From Desulfurococcales archaeon (lineage in GTDB: Archaea; Thermoproteota; Thermoprotei_A; CAZTBM01; SZUA-1508), in NCBI GenBank assembly GCA_015661855.1, contig DQVH01000144.1, positions 1 to 8,974 of the forward strand: a DNA stretch of 8,974 bases. Reading direction: 5' to 3'. Shown here in pieces: positions 1-7,568 of the stretch (positions are counted from its first letter, which is position 1; every line of letters begins with the position of its first letter). The notes beneath the pieces were generated by a model. That model was not told where the DNA came from, did no database searches, and saw only the letters and a list, made by a program, of their open reading frames with translations. The position numbers and the translations under genes are program-made.

Positions 1-925
1 GTAGTTAGAGAAAAGAAGAAACCATACGACTTTGCATTATGGAAGAAAGCTAAACCCGGAGAACCATACTGGAACTCCCCCCTGGGGTCCAGGTAGACCT
101 GGATGGCATATAGAATGCTCTGTTATGAGTAGTCGCTATCTAGGCAGACAATTCGATATTCATGGTGGTGGTAGAGACCTAATATTCCCACACCATGAAA
201 ACGAGATTGCACAGAGTGAAGCATACTTTGGGGTAAAACCATGGGTTAAATACTGGATTCACGTTGGATACCTTACCATAAGGGGTGAGAAGATGAGTAA
301 AAGCCTAGGAAACATTATACCAGTACACGAGGTACTATCAAAATACGAGCCAGAAGTATTAAGACTATACCTTCTCAGTACACACTATAGAAGTCAACTA
401 GACTTTACATGGGAGGGTTTAGAGCATACAAAATCCGTTATGAAGAGAATGGAGAATCTAGTTAAACTAGTTAAAGCATATCTAGAGGAATTAGAACCAC
501 CAAGTAGAATACCTGATAACGTAGGGAAGACTATAGAGGAGCTTGAGAGACTACGTACAGGATTCTTTAACGCATTAGATGACGACTTCAATACAACAAA
601 GGCAATGCCATACCTACATAAATTCATAAGCTTAGCTAATAAGAGTTTAATGGGTAAACCGGAATACCCAATAGTAGTTAAAGTCTACGAAATACTACAA
701 GACTTTAATAGAGTACTTGGAGTACTAGATAAATACTTACAACCACCGTTAACACCAAGTGAAAACCTAGTTAGAGAACTAGTAAAAATAATAGTTGAGG
801 TTAGACAAATTCATCGTAGGAGAAGAGATTATGAAGTAGCGGATTGGATAAGAAGTGAACTTAGTAAGCTCGGTATTAAACTAATAGATAAAAAGGATAA
901 AACTATATGGATTATAGAGGGATAG
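1..925 (+). CDS. cysS: Cysteinyl-tRNA synthetase, 5'-truncated by the window and carrying an apparent frameshift
   Basis: Class I aminoacyl-tRNA synthetase that charges tRNA-Cys with cysteine in the cytoplasm. The window opens inside the gene: frame 1 reads [20 protein letters not shown] up to the C run at 77-82, then the family sequence resumes one frame later as [13 protein letters not shown] and runs to the TAG at 923-925. Zinc-site residues are visible: the Cys of HIECS (codon 116-118) and the His/Glu cluster PHHENE (188-205). The KMSKS loop is intact at 290-304. After it come the helical DALR-type anticodon-binding region and the typical C-terminal end ([13 protein letters not shown], then a terminal Trp motif). 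The HIGH motif lies upstream of the window. A TTG at 32 could start the second frame, but it would drop conserved sequence, so I do not regard it as the true start. The acetyltransferase gene follows 43 bases downstream and may be cotranscribed. Identity is certain; whether the gene is functional depends on the frameshift. Confidence 0.93.
77..82 (+). other. Apparent +1 frameshift site in cysS (run of six C)
   Basis: Frame 1 encodes conserved CysRS sequence up to ...YWNSP and then hits TAG at 94-96. Removing one C from the six-C run joins it exactly to the family continuation [13 protein letters not shown]. The junction is therefore precise to the homopolymer. It can be a sequencing or assembly error, a real mutation, or a CCC-C ribosomal slip site; the sequence alone does not decide. 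Confidence 0.9.
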
Positions 926-968
926 ACATTATTAACTATACTTCACTCTGGAGGTAGTGTAGTAGGAT

Positions 969-1484
969 ATGATGTGCTCTCAAGAATACATAAGAGTTAA
1001 TGAAAGGTACGGATTCAAAATTAGAGAGTTTAAACCTGAGGATCTTGAGAGAGTAATCTACATTAACAGAGTGTGTTTACCGGAAAACTATACCCCCAGA
1101 TTCTTTATGGAACATTATGAGAGATGGCCAAAAGCATTTCTTGTAGCAGAAGTAGATAACGAGGTAGTAGGCTACGTTATGTGTAGAGTTGAACTGGGAT
1201 GGGGCTACTGTAGACCCGGACTTGTAAGAAAGGGTCATATCATATCGTTAGCTGTATTAGAGGGTTATAGGAGGAGGGGGATAGGTAGAACGTTAATGGA
1301 GGAAGCTCTTAAAGCACTCTCAAAATACTATGGGGCATCAGAGGTATATCTTGAAGTTAGAGTAAGTAACTATCCTGCAATAAGCTTGTATGAGAAGCTA
1401 GGTTTCTCAAAGAAGAGAGTGATAAAAAGCTACTATCTTGATGGTGAAGATGCATACGTTATGGCTAGACCATTACCACTATAG
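969..1484 (+). CDS. rimI: GNAT N-acetyltransferase, archaeal RimI/Ard1 (protein N-terminal acetylation)
   Basis: The 171-residue product is a GNAT-fold acetyltransferase that transfers acetyl from acetyl-CoA, most likely to the N-terminal alpha-amino group of proteins. It strongly resembles, from memory, the Sulfolobus Ard1/NatA-like enzyme. Shared blocks are LPENY (residues 37-41), LVRKGHIISLAVLEGYRRRG (85-104), LEVRVSNYPAISLYEKLGF (128-146) and the C-terminal YYLDGEDAYVMARPL (155-169). The acetyl-CoA pyrophosphate-binding motif R/Q-x-x-G-x-G is R101-R-R-G-I-G106. Archaeal members of this group cover the Nat activities that eukaryotes divide among several enzymes; the exact substrate range here is inferred. 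ATG 969 is followed by a second ATG at 972; a GGAGGT Shine-Dalgarno at 950-955 lies 13 bases upstream, rather far but in place. A GTG at 957 is excluded by an in-frame TAG right after it. The gene sits close behind cysS and ends 64 bases before the PA14 gene. Confidence 0.93.
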   Translation: MMCSQEYIRVNERYGFKIREFKPEDLERVIYINRVCLPENYTPRFFMEHYERWPKAFLVAEVDNEVVGYVMCRVELGWGYCRPGLVRKGHIISLAVLEGYRRRGIGRTLMEEALKALSKYYGASEVYLEVRVSNYPAISLYEKLGFSKKRVIKSYYLDGEDAYVMARPLPL

Positions 1485-1512
1485 AAACACTATAACCACG
1501 ATTACCCTCTAG

Positions 1513-1521
1513 ATTTTTAAA
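1513..1521 (+). promoter_or_regulatory. Box A (TATA) promoter element of the PA14 gene
   Basis: ATTTTTAAA lies about 32 bases (centre) ahead of the first possible start at 1549. With the usual 25-27 base spacing, transcription would begin near 1543, giving a leader of about six bases to GTG 1549 or about 15 to ATG 1558. No Shine-Dalgarno is seen, in keeping with a near-leaderless transcript. It also follows the acetyltransferase stop, so part of its T-run could act as a terminator. Confidence 0.5.
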
Positions 1522-1548
1522 CTCAACATAACCTCTACCTCACTAATA

Positions 1549-2277
1549 GTGGTGTGTATGAGCTACATAATAATTAGGTTAAAGCAGGGTAAAATTGAGG
1601 GACTCCTAGGAAAATACTTCATATGGAAGGGTGAAAAACCACCAGAGGAGATAACAGACGATATAGTTAAATACACTAGAATCGATGGGAACATAGATTT
1701 TACATGGTGGGATAGCCCTGCAGAGAATATTCCAGCAGAATACTTTGGTGTAGAGTGGACGGGATACCTAGTAGTACCAGTAGAGGGTACCTATAGATTC
1801 TTCATACTATCAGATGATGGTAGTAAATTCTGGCTTGACGGACAACTACTAATAGATGCATGGAGGGATCAAGCACCAACAATATACCATAGCCCACTAG
1901 TAGAGCTATCTGCAGGATACCATAAGTTAAGACTCCTATTCTACAATAGACACCCATATGCAGTAGTAAAACTTGGATGGATAAAAGCTAATGGAGAATC
2001 AGAGATAATACCCCCAGAGAACTTCGCTACACAAACGGGAAGTAGTATTAGTATTGAGGGTTTACCTGAAAACTATAAAGTTGAGTTATGGAGTGGAGGG
2101 AAGATATGTGAAGCTATAGTCCGTAAAGGTATAGCTGTAATGGACGTTAAAGATTTAGAAACACCAATCGACGGCTACTTCAAAGTATATAATGATAAAG
2201 GTGATTTAGTCTACGAAAGCCCTGTTATTAGAGATATATGGGGTGGAGACGTGTATAGGATAGCGTTAGCCAAATAA
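1549..2277 (+). CDS. PA14-domain protein, no signal peptide
   Basis: A 242-residue protein, about two-thirds of which is one PA14 domain (roughly residues 17-158). PA14 is a beta-barrel fold found in bacterial toxins, glycosidases and adhesins, where it usually binds carbohydrate. Hallmarks in order are GLLGKYF (18-24), RIDGNIDFTW (44-53), FGVEWTGYLVVPVEGTY (66-82), the SDDGSKFWLDG signature (88-98), the aromatic W105, LSAGYHKLRLLFY (120-132) and IIPPENF (153-159). A second, short beta-rich region (about 165-242) contains VELWSGG and ends IWGGDVYRIALAK; I do not recognise it. There is no N-terminal hydrophobic signal, lipobox or membrane helix, which is odd for a family normally exported. Starts GTG 1549, GTG 1552 and ATG 1558 are all possible; the upstream box A fits any of them. 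No catalytic domain is attached and the neighbours give no clear hint, so ligand and role remain open. The domain call is firm. Confidence 0.85.
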   Translation: MVCMSYIIIRLKQGKIEGLLGKYFIWKGEKPPEEITDDIVKYTRIDGNIDFTWWDSPAENIPAEYFGVEWTGYLVVPVEGTYRFFILSDDGSKFWLDGQLLIDAWRDQAPTIYHSPLVELSAGYHKLRLLFYNRHPYAVVKLGWIKANGESEIIPPENFATQTGSSISIEGLPENYKVELWSGGKICEAIVRKGIAVMDVKDLETPIDGYFKVYNDKGDLVYESPVIRDIWGGDVYRIALAK

Positions 2278-2390
2278 GAGAATAAATAGTACAGTTAACA
2301 CAAAAGCTCTAATATAAACTCTAAAACCAAAATCATAACAGTCTCAAACACCAACATCTCCCCTACTCCATTCTATACTGGTGTGGTATA

Positions 2391-2690
2391 ATGAAATGTA
2401 TTGACGTAATAGTTGAGGACACTAAAATTACAATTACAGGTTTCAGTCTAGGCGAAGTATTTGAGTATACTGAAAAGCTATGGCGCTTTCTCAAAACAGC
2501 AATACCAAACCAAGATCATGATAGTATCCTACTCGAAATATCAGCACTAAGTAGTCTTAGAAAGTTAGAGTTTAAGTGGAGTATTAGTATTGAGGTACTA
2601 TGCGACTCAGGAGATAAACTTCTAAAACATATACTCTCTAACCTCATTAGAGAGAACTTCCTAATGAACTACAGGTTGAAGCTGATATAA
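2391..2690 (+). CDS. Hypothetical protein, 99 residues
   Basis: I do not recognise this protein. It starts with ATG 2391, preceded by GGTG at 2380-2383, a plausible Shine-Dalgarno seven bases upstream. Codon use matches the neighbours. The sequence looks soluble and mixed alpha/beta: a beta strand pair (IDVIVEDTKITITGF), a helix with aromatic residues (EYTEKLWRFLKTAI), another strand region (KWSISIEVLC) and a C-terminal amphipathic helix (KLLKHILSNLIRENFL). There are no membrane segments, no metal-binding Cys/His cluster and no HTH. It lies alone between the PA14 gene (113 bases away) and the HD phosphohydrolase (78 bases away), all on the plus strand. A TATA-like AATATAAAC at 2311-2319 is rather far upstream to be its promoter with confidence. 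Confidence 0.6.
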   Translation: MKCIDVIVEDTKITITGFSLGEVFEYTEKLWRFLKTAIPNQDHDSILLEISALSSLRKLEFKWSISIEVLCDSGDKLLKHILSNLIRENFLMNYRLKLI

Positions 2691-2722
2691 TATCATCCTA
2701 GTAATTTAACCCATTAATAGGT

Positions 2723-2733
2723 AAAATATATTA
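2723..2733 (+). promoter_or_regulatory. Box A promoter of the HD phosphohydrolase gene
   Basis: AAAATATATTA lies about 41 bases before the TTG start at 2769. The expected transcription start is near 2754, so the leader would be about 15 bases and contain the AGGAGA Shine-Dalgarno at 2757-2762, six bases before the start. This spacing supports TTG 2769 as the true start. Confidence 0.55.
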
Positions 2734-2768
2734 TCTATCTTTGTAATAGACAGTTTAGGAGAGAATAC

Positions 2769-4241
2769 TTGAGTATACCGATAGTACATAAAAAGTTACA
2801 GTGGGAGGTTATTAGAGACCCAATATACAATTACATACCATACAATAAGGAGATTGAAGGCACAATAATAGATACACCCTATGTTCAAAGGTTAAGGAGG
2901 ATTAGACAACTACAGGTAGCATACATGGTGTATCCAGGAGCAGACCACACTAGATTTCAGCACTCACTAGGTGTAATGTACTTATCGGGTATATTTGCTG
3001 AACACCTCATATCATATATTGAAACATATTTTGGTAAAGGATTTCTGAAAGGATACGATAAGTCACTACTAATTGAAGCTGTTAGGGTAGCAGGGTTACT
3101 ACACGATCTAGGTCATGGACCATACAGTCACGCATTTGAAGAGGAAATATTAATGAAGGATCCTGAACTAAAAAAGAAAAACCTTGATAACCATGAGAAG
3201 GTTGGGTTAAGTCTCATTAAAAACTCAGATCTATCTAAACTAATAGAGAAGACCGGAAAAAGTATTGGATTTGATAACCTCCTAGAAGTAGTATTAGAGT
3301 TACTCTCGGAGTATAATCCGTCAGCACCATCAATACTGAAATTACTACAAATGACTATTAAAAACTGGATATACCCAGCAGATATAATGGACTTCCTCAT
3401 GAGAGATTCATATTATACCGGAACAAAAGAGTATGGTACAATAGACTACTACCGGTTAATTCTATACTCATACCCATATCCATACCGTGATGTAATAATA
3501 ATAGATGAGAAAGCATTATTCACATTAAGAAACTTCCTACAAAGTAGATACTATATGTTTGAAACAGTATACCTTCACCCTGTTTGTAGAAGTTTTGATA
3601 GATTAGTGCAGAAGATTATGGGTTTAGTTTCAGAACACCTAGAATTACCCCAGAGAGTACTAGAGATTACTGAGGGTAAGCCGGAGAGATTTCTCGAATT
3701 AGACGATTTCAGCATACTCTACATGGTGAATAGACTACCTGAAACCGATAGTAATATTAGAAAGGCTAAAGAATACTTAAACGACCTGCTACATAGAAGG
3801 ATTAGATGGAAACCTATAGGCCCAGGGTATAGTATTGTACTTCCAGCAAGAAGTGCAACATTCTTCTTTAAATATGGTGAAATAGAGGGTGCAGTTAAAG
3901 ATTTAGAGAGAATACTAAAGGAAATACTATCTGATAAAAGGTTAGGAGATATCGCTGAAGAGATATGGATTGATCATAGTCTTAAACGAACACTACCAGC
4001 ACTACCATACCCGTTACAAACAATAAAGACTGGTAAGAAGACAGTAGAGGGTATTGAAATATCAGGTGAAATATCATTAACTGAACTACTTGAGGAAGCA
4101 GGGTTAAGTCCGAGAATAACATTCGTTATATATGCTCCAGCAAGTATAGTGAGAAACAAGACTAAACTTAAGAGGATAAGAGAGGCTGCAAACCAAGCAT
4201 ATGCATACGTATTCTCATCACTAAGAGATATTACAATGTAG
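2769..4241 (+). CDS. HD-superfamily phosphohydrolase (COG1078 type, SAMHD1/dNTPase-related)
   Basis: A 490-residue cytoplasmic metal-dependent phosphohydrolase. Characterised relatives in the family (SAMHD1, bacterial EF1143-like proteins) cleave dNTPs to deoxynucleoside and triphosphate, so the likely substrate is a (d)NTP; this is inferred. The family opening is clear: VQRLRRIRQLQVAYMVYPGA (39-58), then H65 in RFQHSLGV, H112-D113 in LLHDLGHGPYSH, with H116 and H121, H142 in NHEKVG, and YPADIMDFLMRD (202-213), whose D205 aligns with the last metal ligand (D311 of SAMHD1). The full H...HD...D set is present, so the enzyme should be active. The C-terminal 150 residues are less conserved and unassigned. 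Length fits the family (about 400-500). TTG start with AGGAGA (2757-2762) six bases upstream. It has its own promoter, and a C/D box sRNA follows about 40 bases after its stop. Confidence 0.9.
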   Translation: MSIPIVHKKLQWEVIRDPIYNYIPYNKEIEGTIIDTPYVQRLRRIRQLQVAYMVYPGADHTRFQHSLGVMYLSGIFAEHLISYIETYFGKGFLKGYDKSLLIEAVRVAGLLHDLGHGPYSHAFEEEILMKDPELKKKNLDNHEKVGLSLIKNSDLSKLIEKTGKSIGFDNLLEVVLELLSEYNPSAPSILKLLQMTIKNWIYPADIMDFLMRDSYYTGTKEYGTIDYYRLILYSYPYPYRDVIIIDEKALFTLRNFLQSRYYMFETVYLHPVCRSFDRLVQKIMGLVSEHLELPQRVLEITEGKPERFLELDDFSILYMVNRLPETDSNIRKAKEYLNDLLHRRIRWKPIGPGYSIVLPARSATFFFKYGEIEGAVKDLERILKEILSDKRLGDIAEEIWIDHSLKRTLPALPYPLQTIKTGKKTVEGIEISGEISLTELLEEAGLSPRITFVIYAPASIVRNKTKLKRIREAANQAYAYVFSSLRDITM

Positions 4242-4251
4242 CTAGTAAACA

Positions 4252-4260
4252 GCTTATATA
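4252..4260 (+). promoter_or_regulatory. Box A promoter of the first C/D box sRNA
   Basis: GCTTATATA is a near-consensus archaeal box A. Adding the usual 25-27 bases from its centre puts the transcription start at about 4282-4284, two to four bases before the C box at 4286. This supports an independently transcribed small RNA rather than 3'-UTR processing of the HD gene mRNA. Confidence 0.7.
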
Positions 4261-4282
4261 CCTCCCTAAGACTAATGTGTAG

Positions 4283-4339
4283 TGGATGAAGAAGCGGACA
4301 GCCCCTGAAAAAGTGATGAACCTAGTCTCACACTGACAT
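4283..4339 (+). ncRNA. C/D box guide sRNA, predicted to target 23S rRNA U2552 and A2598
   Basis: Archaeal C/D sRNAs assemble with L7Ae, Nop5 and fibrillarin and direct 2'-O-methylation of the target nucleotide paired with the fifth guide base upstream of box D or D'. All four boxes are readable: C ATGAAGA (4286-4292, one deviation), D' CTGA (4305-4308), C' GTGATGA (4313-4319), D CTGA (4333-4336). The D' guide is exactly 12 bases (4293-4304, AGCGGACAGCCC). Its complement, GGGCUGUCCGCU, fits the conserved A-loop of 23S rRNA, and the fifth-base rule lands on U2552 (E. coli numbering). The D guide is 13 bases (4320-4332). With one bulged A it pairs with the conserved GUGAGACAGGU, pointing to A2598, 46 bases further along. 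D'-C' spacing is four A. Ends are approximate. The remaining 4340-4498 shows no gene. Confidence 0.87.
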
Positions 4340-4498
4340 AATACCAGGCATTTTGAAAATATGGCTAGAAGAGCTACTAAATACACTAATGTTGAGAGCC
4401 TTTAAAGAAGAGTAAAAACTATCACAATTGTATTTAGTTAGTGAGAAAACCACTAGTATAATAGCCTTGCTGATGTAGAGTTAATAATGTACTAGGCT

Positions 4499-5050
4499 TC
4501 AACTAGGCTCCTCCTCTTCTACTTTAAATTTATCTATTTCCCTCCTTACTTCACGATCCTCCATGACTTTCCCTAAAGCATATCTTAGGGCTTCCAGTAT
4601 AACATACTCGGCGAAGTGTTTTGTTATACAATATGGGCATGGTTTTAGTTTTCTAGCTGTTTCAACTATAATGTCCCCATGATTCCTTATTAAATCTAGA
4701 ACTATCTTCTTTAAGCCTTCATATAATTGTCTGGCGATAGGTTTTAGTGCTTCCTCTATGTCCTTTGGTACCTCGAATGGATATACCTTCCCCTTAGCAG
4801 CATAGTATTTTAATACACCACCCTTAACCTCCCTAGTAGCTACTAAATCTATTAACCCAGCCTCCTTGAGTACTTGTATATGGTATCTTATCGTATTGAT
4901 ATTCTTGTACATACCCTTCTTTCTCAACTCTTCAGCTATCTCATGAACACTCATAGGTTTCTTAGATAGTAAGTCTAGGATAAACACTCTTACCTCATCC
5001 GATAAAGCCTTTACCTCCTTTAATCTCACTATTAACGGTACCTTCTCCAT
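4499..5050 (-). CDS. Winged-helix (ArsR-like) regulator with C-terminal CPYC-x3-H motif, likely metal sensor for copA
   Basis: The 183-residue protein has an ArsR/MarR-like winged helix in its first half: KALSDEVRVFILDLLSKKP, then SVHEIAEELRKKG (about residues 34-46) and the recognition helix NINTIRYHIQVLKEAGLI (50-67), followed by a beta wing ending in LKYYAAKGK. The second half is helical and carries C138-P-Y-C141-x3-H145 (codons 4639-4616), a compact potential site for Cu(I), Zn(II) or a similar metal, and ends in an acidic tail. It is transcribed away from copA with 82 bases between starts, the usual arrangement of a local regulator. I infer that it senses copper or a related metal and controls copA and itself. 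It lacks the TRASH domain of the archaeal copper regulators CopR/CopT. ATG 5050 is preferred; an in-frame TTG at 5062 would add four residues including one Cys, and the box A position permits both. DNA-binding role firm, metal identity open. Confidence 0.85.
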   Translation of the reverse strand: MEKVPLIVRLKEVKALSDEVRVFILDLLSKKPMSVHEIAEELRKKGMYKNINTIRYHIQVLKEAGLIDLVATREVKGGVLKYYAAKGKVYPFEVPKDIEEALKPIARQLYEGLKKIVLDLIRNHGDIIVETARKLKPCPYCITKHFAEYVILEALRYALGKVMEDREVRREIDKFKVEEEEPS

Positions 5051-5085
5051 ACAATCTACCAAGTAAATATAGATACTTTGATTCC

Positions 5086-5095
5086 TAAAATTTAT
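5086..5095. promoter_or_regulatory. Shared near-palindromic box A between the regulator and copA
   Basis: TAAAATTTAT reads ATAAATTTTA on the other strand, so it can serve as a box A in both directions. Taking 26 bases from its centre gives a plus-strand start near 5117 (leader about 16 bases to GTG 5133, with the GAGGGGGT Shine-Dalgarno at 5120-5127) and a minus-strand start near 5064 (just ahead of TTG 5062, about 14 bases before ATG 5050). No other good box A is present in the 82-base gap. A regulator bound here could switch both genes together. I see no clear long operator palindrome. Confidence 0.5.
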
Positions 5096-5132
5096 CCGAC
5101 CACTACAAAAATATTGTTAGAGGGGGTTAAAG

Positions 5133-7568
5133 GTGTCGAATTCTAGAACTGAGAAGTTAAAGCTTATAGGGATGCATTGTGTATCGTGCGCAGTAGCTAT
5201 AGAGAAGAAGTTGAGATCTCTTAAAGGAGTTGTTAAAGCTATAGTTAATTTTGCTAGTGAGGAAGCTGAAGTAGAGTATTATCCAAGTAAAGTAGCGTTA
5301 AAGGATATTGTTAATGCTATTAGAGATATAGGCTATGATGTCTGTAAGGAGGAAGTACACTTTACCATACAGAGTATTTCTTCAGTAGACGAAGAGTTTA
5401 TCATAGAGGATAGAGTTAAATCGTTATCTGGAGTAATCGATGTAAAAGTATCACATATTGCTAAAAGCGTATCAGTTGTATTCAATCCTTTATCAACGAA
5501 CGTCGATGAGATTAAGAAATTCATAGAGTCTATGGGTTATAGAGTTACTAGTGTTAAAGGCGAAATAGAAATTGAGGATATTGAGGGTAAGACCCTCAAA
5601 GAGGAGATTACTAAATTAAGGAAAGTTGTTGTCTTAAGTCTTACATTAGCATTATCGTTAGCAACATACGTAATGGCTGGTCTCTTTGGAGTACCAATGC
5701 CTTACTGGGAGTATAGGGATGTAATTGGTCTACTACTATCTACTCCAGTAATACTCATAGGTGGTCGTAAATTCTTTATTGGAGCATACAAGGCTCTTAA
5801 GAATAGAAGTGCAAGCATGGATACACTAGTATCTCTTGGAACAGGTACCGCCTACATATTCAGTATAGCGGTTATGACAGGCCTTATAGAATCTCCTGAA
5901 ACCTACTTTGAAGCTGGAGCTGTTGTTATAGCGTTTGTTCTACTAGGTAAATACCTCGAGTTGAAAATGAAGATACGTACAGGTGAAGCAGTACGTAAGC
6001 TCATGGAGCTTCAAGCTAGGAGAGCAAAGGTTATCAGAGATGGAAAGGAAATTGAAGTCCCTATTGACGAGGTTAGAGTTAAGGATATAGTTATCGTTAA
6101 GCCGGGTGAGAAAATTCCTGTAGATGGAATTATTGTTGATGGCCAAGGCTACGTTGATGAATCAATGCTTACTGGAGAACCCATACCCGTATTTAAGAGG
6201 GAAAGAGATCCAGTAATTGCTGGAACGATATTGAAGAGTGGCTCACTAAAAATAATAGCTACTAGAGTTGGGAAGGAGACTATCCTATCACAGATTATCA
6301 AGTTGGTTAAACAAGCTCAGATGGGTAAACCACCTATACAAAGACTTGTTGATAAGGTTGCAGGCTATTTTGCATGGATAGTTATCGCTATTGCTATACT
6401 AACGTTTAGTTACTGGTACCTTATAGCTAATATACAGCTTAATCTAGCAATACTATTTACAGCATCAGTACTATTAGTGGCTTGCCCCTGTGCACTAGGT
6501 TTAGCAACTCCTACCGCAATAGTTGTAGGTGTTGGTAGAGCAGCTGAACTAGGCATTATAATTAAGAATATGGAGGTTCTAGAGAAAATACCTAAGCTAA
6601 CAACCATGGTATTTGATAAAACAGGTACCTTAACTAAAGGTGAACCAGAGGTTACTGATATATACGTTGTTAATGGCTATAGGGAGCATGATCTATTAAA
6701 GATAGCTTATGCTGCTGAGAAACGTAGTGAACATCCACTTGCTCAAGCTATTGTTAAGAAGGCTAAACAGGTTATCAACGAGGTTAATACTGAACCAGAA
6801 TTCTTTAATTCAATACCCGGACAGGGTGTTATAGCTAAGGTTAACGGTAAAACTATCATTGTAGGTAATGATAAACTTATGAAAGCTTACAACGTAAACT
6901 TAACACCCGTAAACGATCTCGTTAAGAAGCTTAGAGAGGATGGTAAAACCGTTATATATGTTGCTGTCAATGGAGAACTAGCTGGCATTATAGCATTAGC
7001 TGATACACCAAGAGAGTATGCTTTCCAAGTGATATCCTATCTTAAAAGGAAGAGACTTAAAGTCGTTATGTTAACTGGAGATAGTAGAATCACGGCAAAA
7101 GCTATTGCTCGTAATCTAGGTATAGATGAGGTCATTGCGGAGGTTCTTCCAGAGGATAAGACTGATGTTATAAAGAATCTACAGAGGAAAGGAGAAGTTG
7201 TATCAATGGTTGGAGACGGTATAAATGATGCACCTAGTCTTACACAAGCGGATGTAGGTATAGCTATGGGTGGTGGAACAGATATAGCTAAGGAGGCTGG
7301 AGATATAGTCCTAGTTAGAAATGACCTAAGAGGAGTTGTTACAGCACTAGAAATTGGTGAAGCCATTAGAAGGAAAATCGCCTTCAACCTATTCTGGGCA
7401 TTCATATACAACGTGGTATTGATACCAATAGCTGCTGGAGCACTATACCCATTAACGGGGTTAATACTAAGACCTGAATTCGCAGGACTAGCTATGGCGC
7501 TAAGCTCTATATCGGTAACTAGTAACGCGTTAACATTGAAGAGATGGAGGCCACCTAAAAGCCTATAA
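5133..7568 (+). CDS. copA: Cu(I)-exporting P1B-type ATPase CopA
   Basis: The 811-residue membrane pump uses ATP to move Cu(I), possibly also Ag(I), out of the cell. In order: an N-terminal heavy-metal-associated domain with GMHCVSC (C16, C19; about 7-70); a second HMA-like domain (about 75-141) that lacks the CxxC; two leading membrane helices (about 165-186, 196-211) and a further pair (about 229-276); the actuator domain with T347-G-E; the membrane CPC site (C451-P-C453); the phosphorylated D495-KTGT; the nucleotide-domain H534-P; the GDGIND hinge (694-699); and a final helix pair with Y759-N760 and M788-A-L-S-S792. CPC plus YN plus MxxSS is the signature of the Cu(I) subclass P1B-1. GTG start with a strong GAGGGGGT Shine-Dalgarno at 5120-5127. 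All catalytic motifs are intact. The diverging CPYC regulator next door supports metal-controlled expression; no copper chaperone gene is seen in the window. Confidence 0.95.
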   Translation: MSNSRTEKLKLIGMHCVSCAVAIEKKLRSLKGVVKAIVNFASEEAEVEYYPSKVALKDIVNAIRDIGYDVCKEEVHFTIQSISSVDEEFIIEDRVKSLSGVIDVKVSHIAKSVSVVFNPLSTNVDEIKKFIESMGYRVTSVKGEIEIEDIEGKTLKEEITKLRKVVVLSLTLALSLATYVMAGLFGVPMPYWEYRDVIGLLLSTPVILIGGRKFFIGAYKALKNRSASMDTLVSLGTGTAYIFSIAVMTGLIESPETYFEAGAVVIAFVLLGKYLELKMKIRTGEAVRKLMELQARRAKVIRDGKEIEVPIDEVRVKDIVIVKPGEKIPVDGIIVDGQGYVDESMLTGEPIPVFKRERDPVIAGTILKSGSLKIIATRVGKETILSQIIKLVKQAQMGKPPIQRLVDKVAGYFAWIVIAIAILTFSYWYLIANIQLNLAILFTASVLLVACPCALGLATPTAIVVGVGRAAELGIIIKNMEVLEKIPKLTTMVFDKTGTLTKGEPEVTDIYVVNGYREHDLLKIAYAAEKRSEHPLAQAIVKKAKQVINEVNTEPEFFNSIPGQGVIAKVNGKTIIVGNDKLMKAYNVNLTPVNDLVKKLREDGKTVIYVAVNGELAGIIALADTPREYAFQVISYLKRKRLKVVMLTGDSRITAKAIARNLGIDEVIAEVLPEDKTDVIKNLQRKGEVVSMVGDGINDAPSLTQADVGIAMGGGTDIAKEAGDIVLVRNDLRGVVTALEIGEAIRRKIAFNLFWAFIYNVVLIPIAAGALYPLTGLILRPEFAGLAMALSSISVTSNALTLKRWRPPKSL

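Noticed and set aside
32..34. TTG as the start of the cysS frame
   Set aside because: Family-conserved sequence continues upstream in frame 1 to the window edge, so this is only the first start-like codon after a stop in the shifted frame.
3128..3400. Minus-strand open frame inside the HD phosphohydrolase gene
   Set aside because: Antisense to the conserved HD region, Ser/Phe-rich shadow composition and no ribosome binding site.
4351..4360. TTTTGAAAAT as a terminator hairpin for the first sRNA
   Set aside because: The stem is four A-T pairs with a tiny loop and no following T-run; too weak to claim.
4243..4395. Stop-free minus-strand stretch of under 50 codons over the first sRNA
   Set aside because: Hydrophobic, without start signals, and it overlaps a well-supported guide RNA on the other strand.
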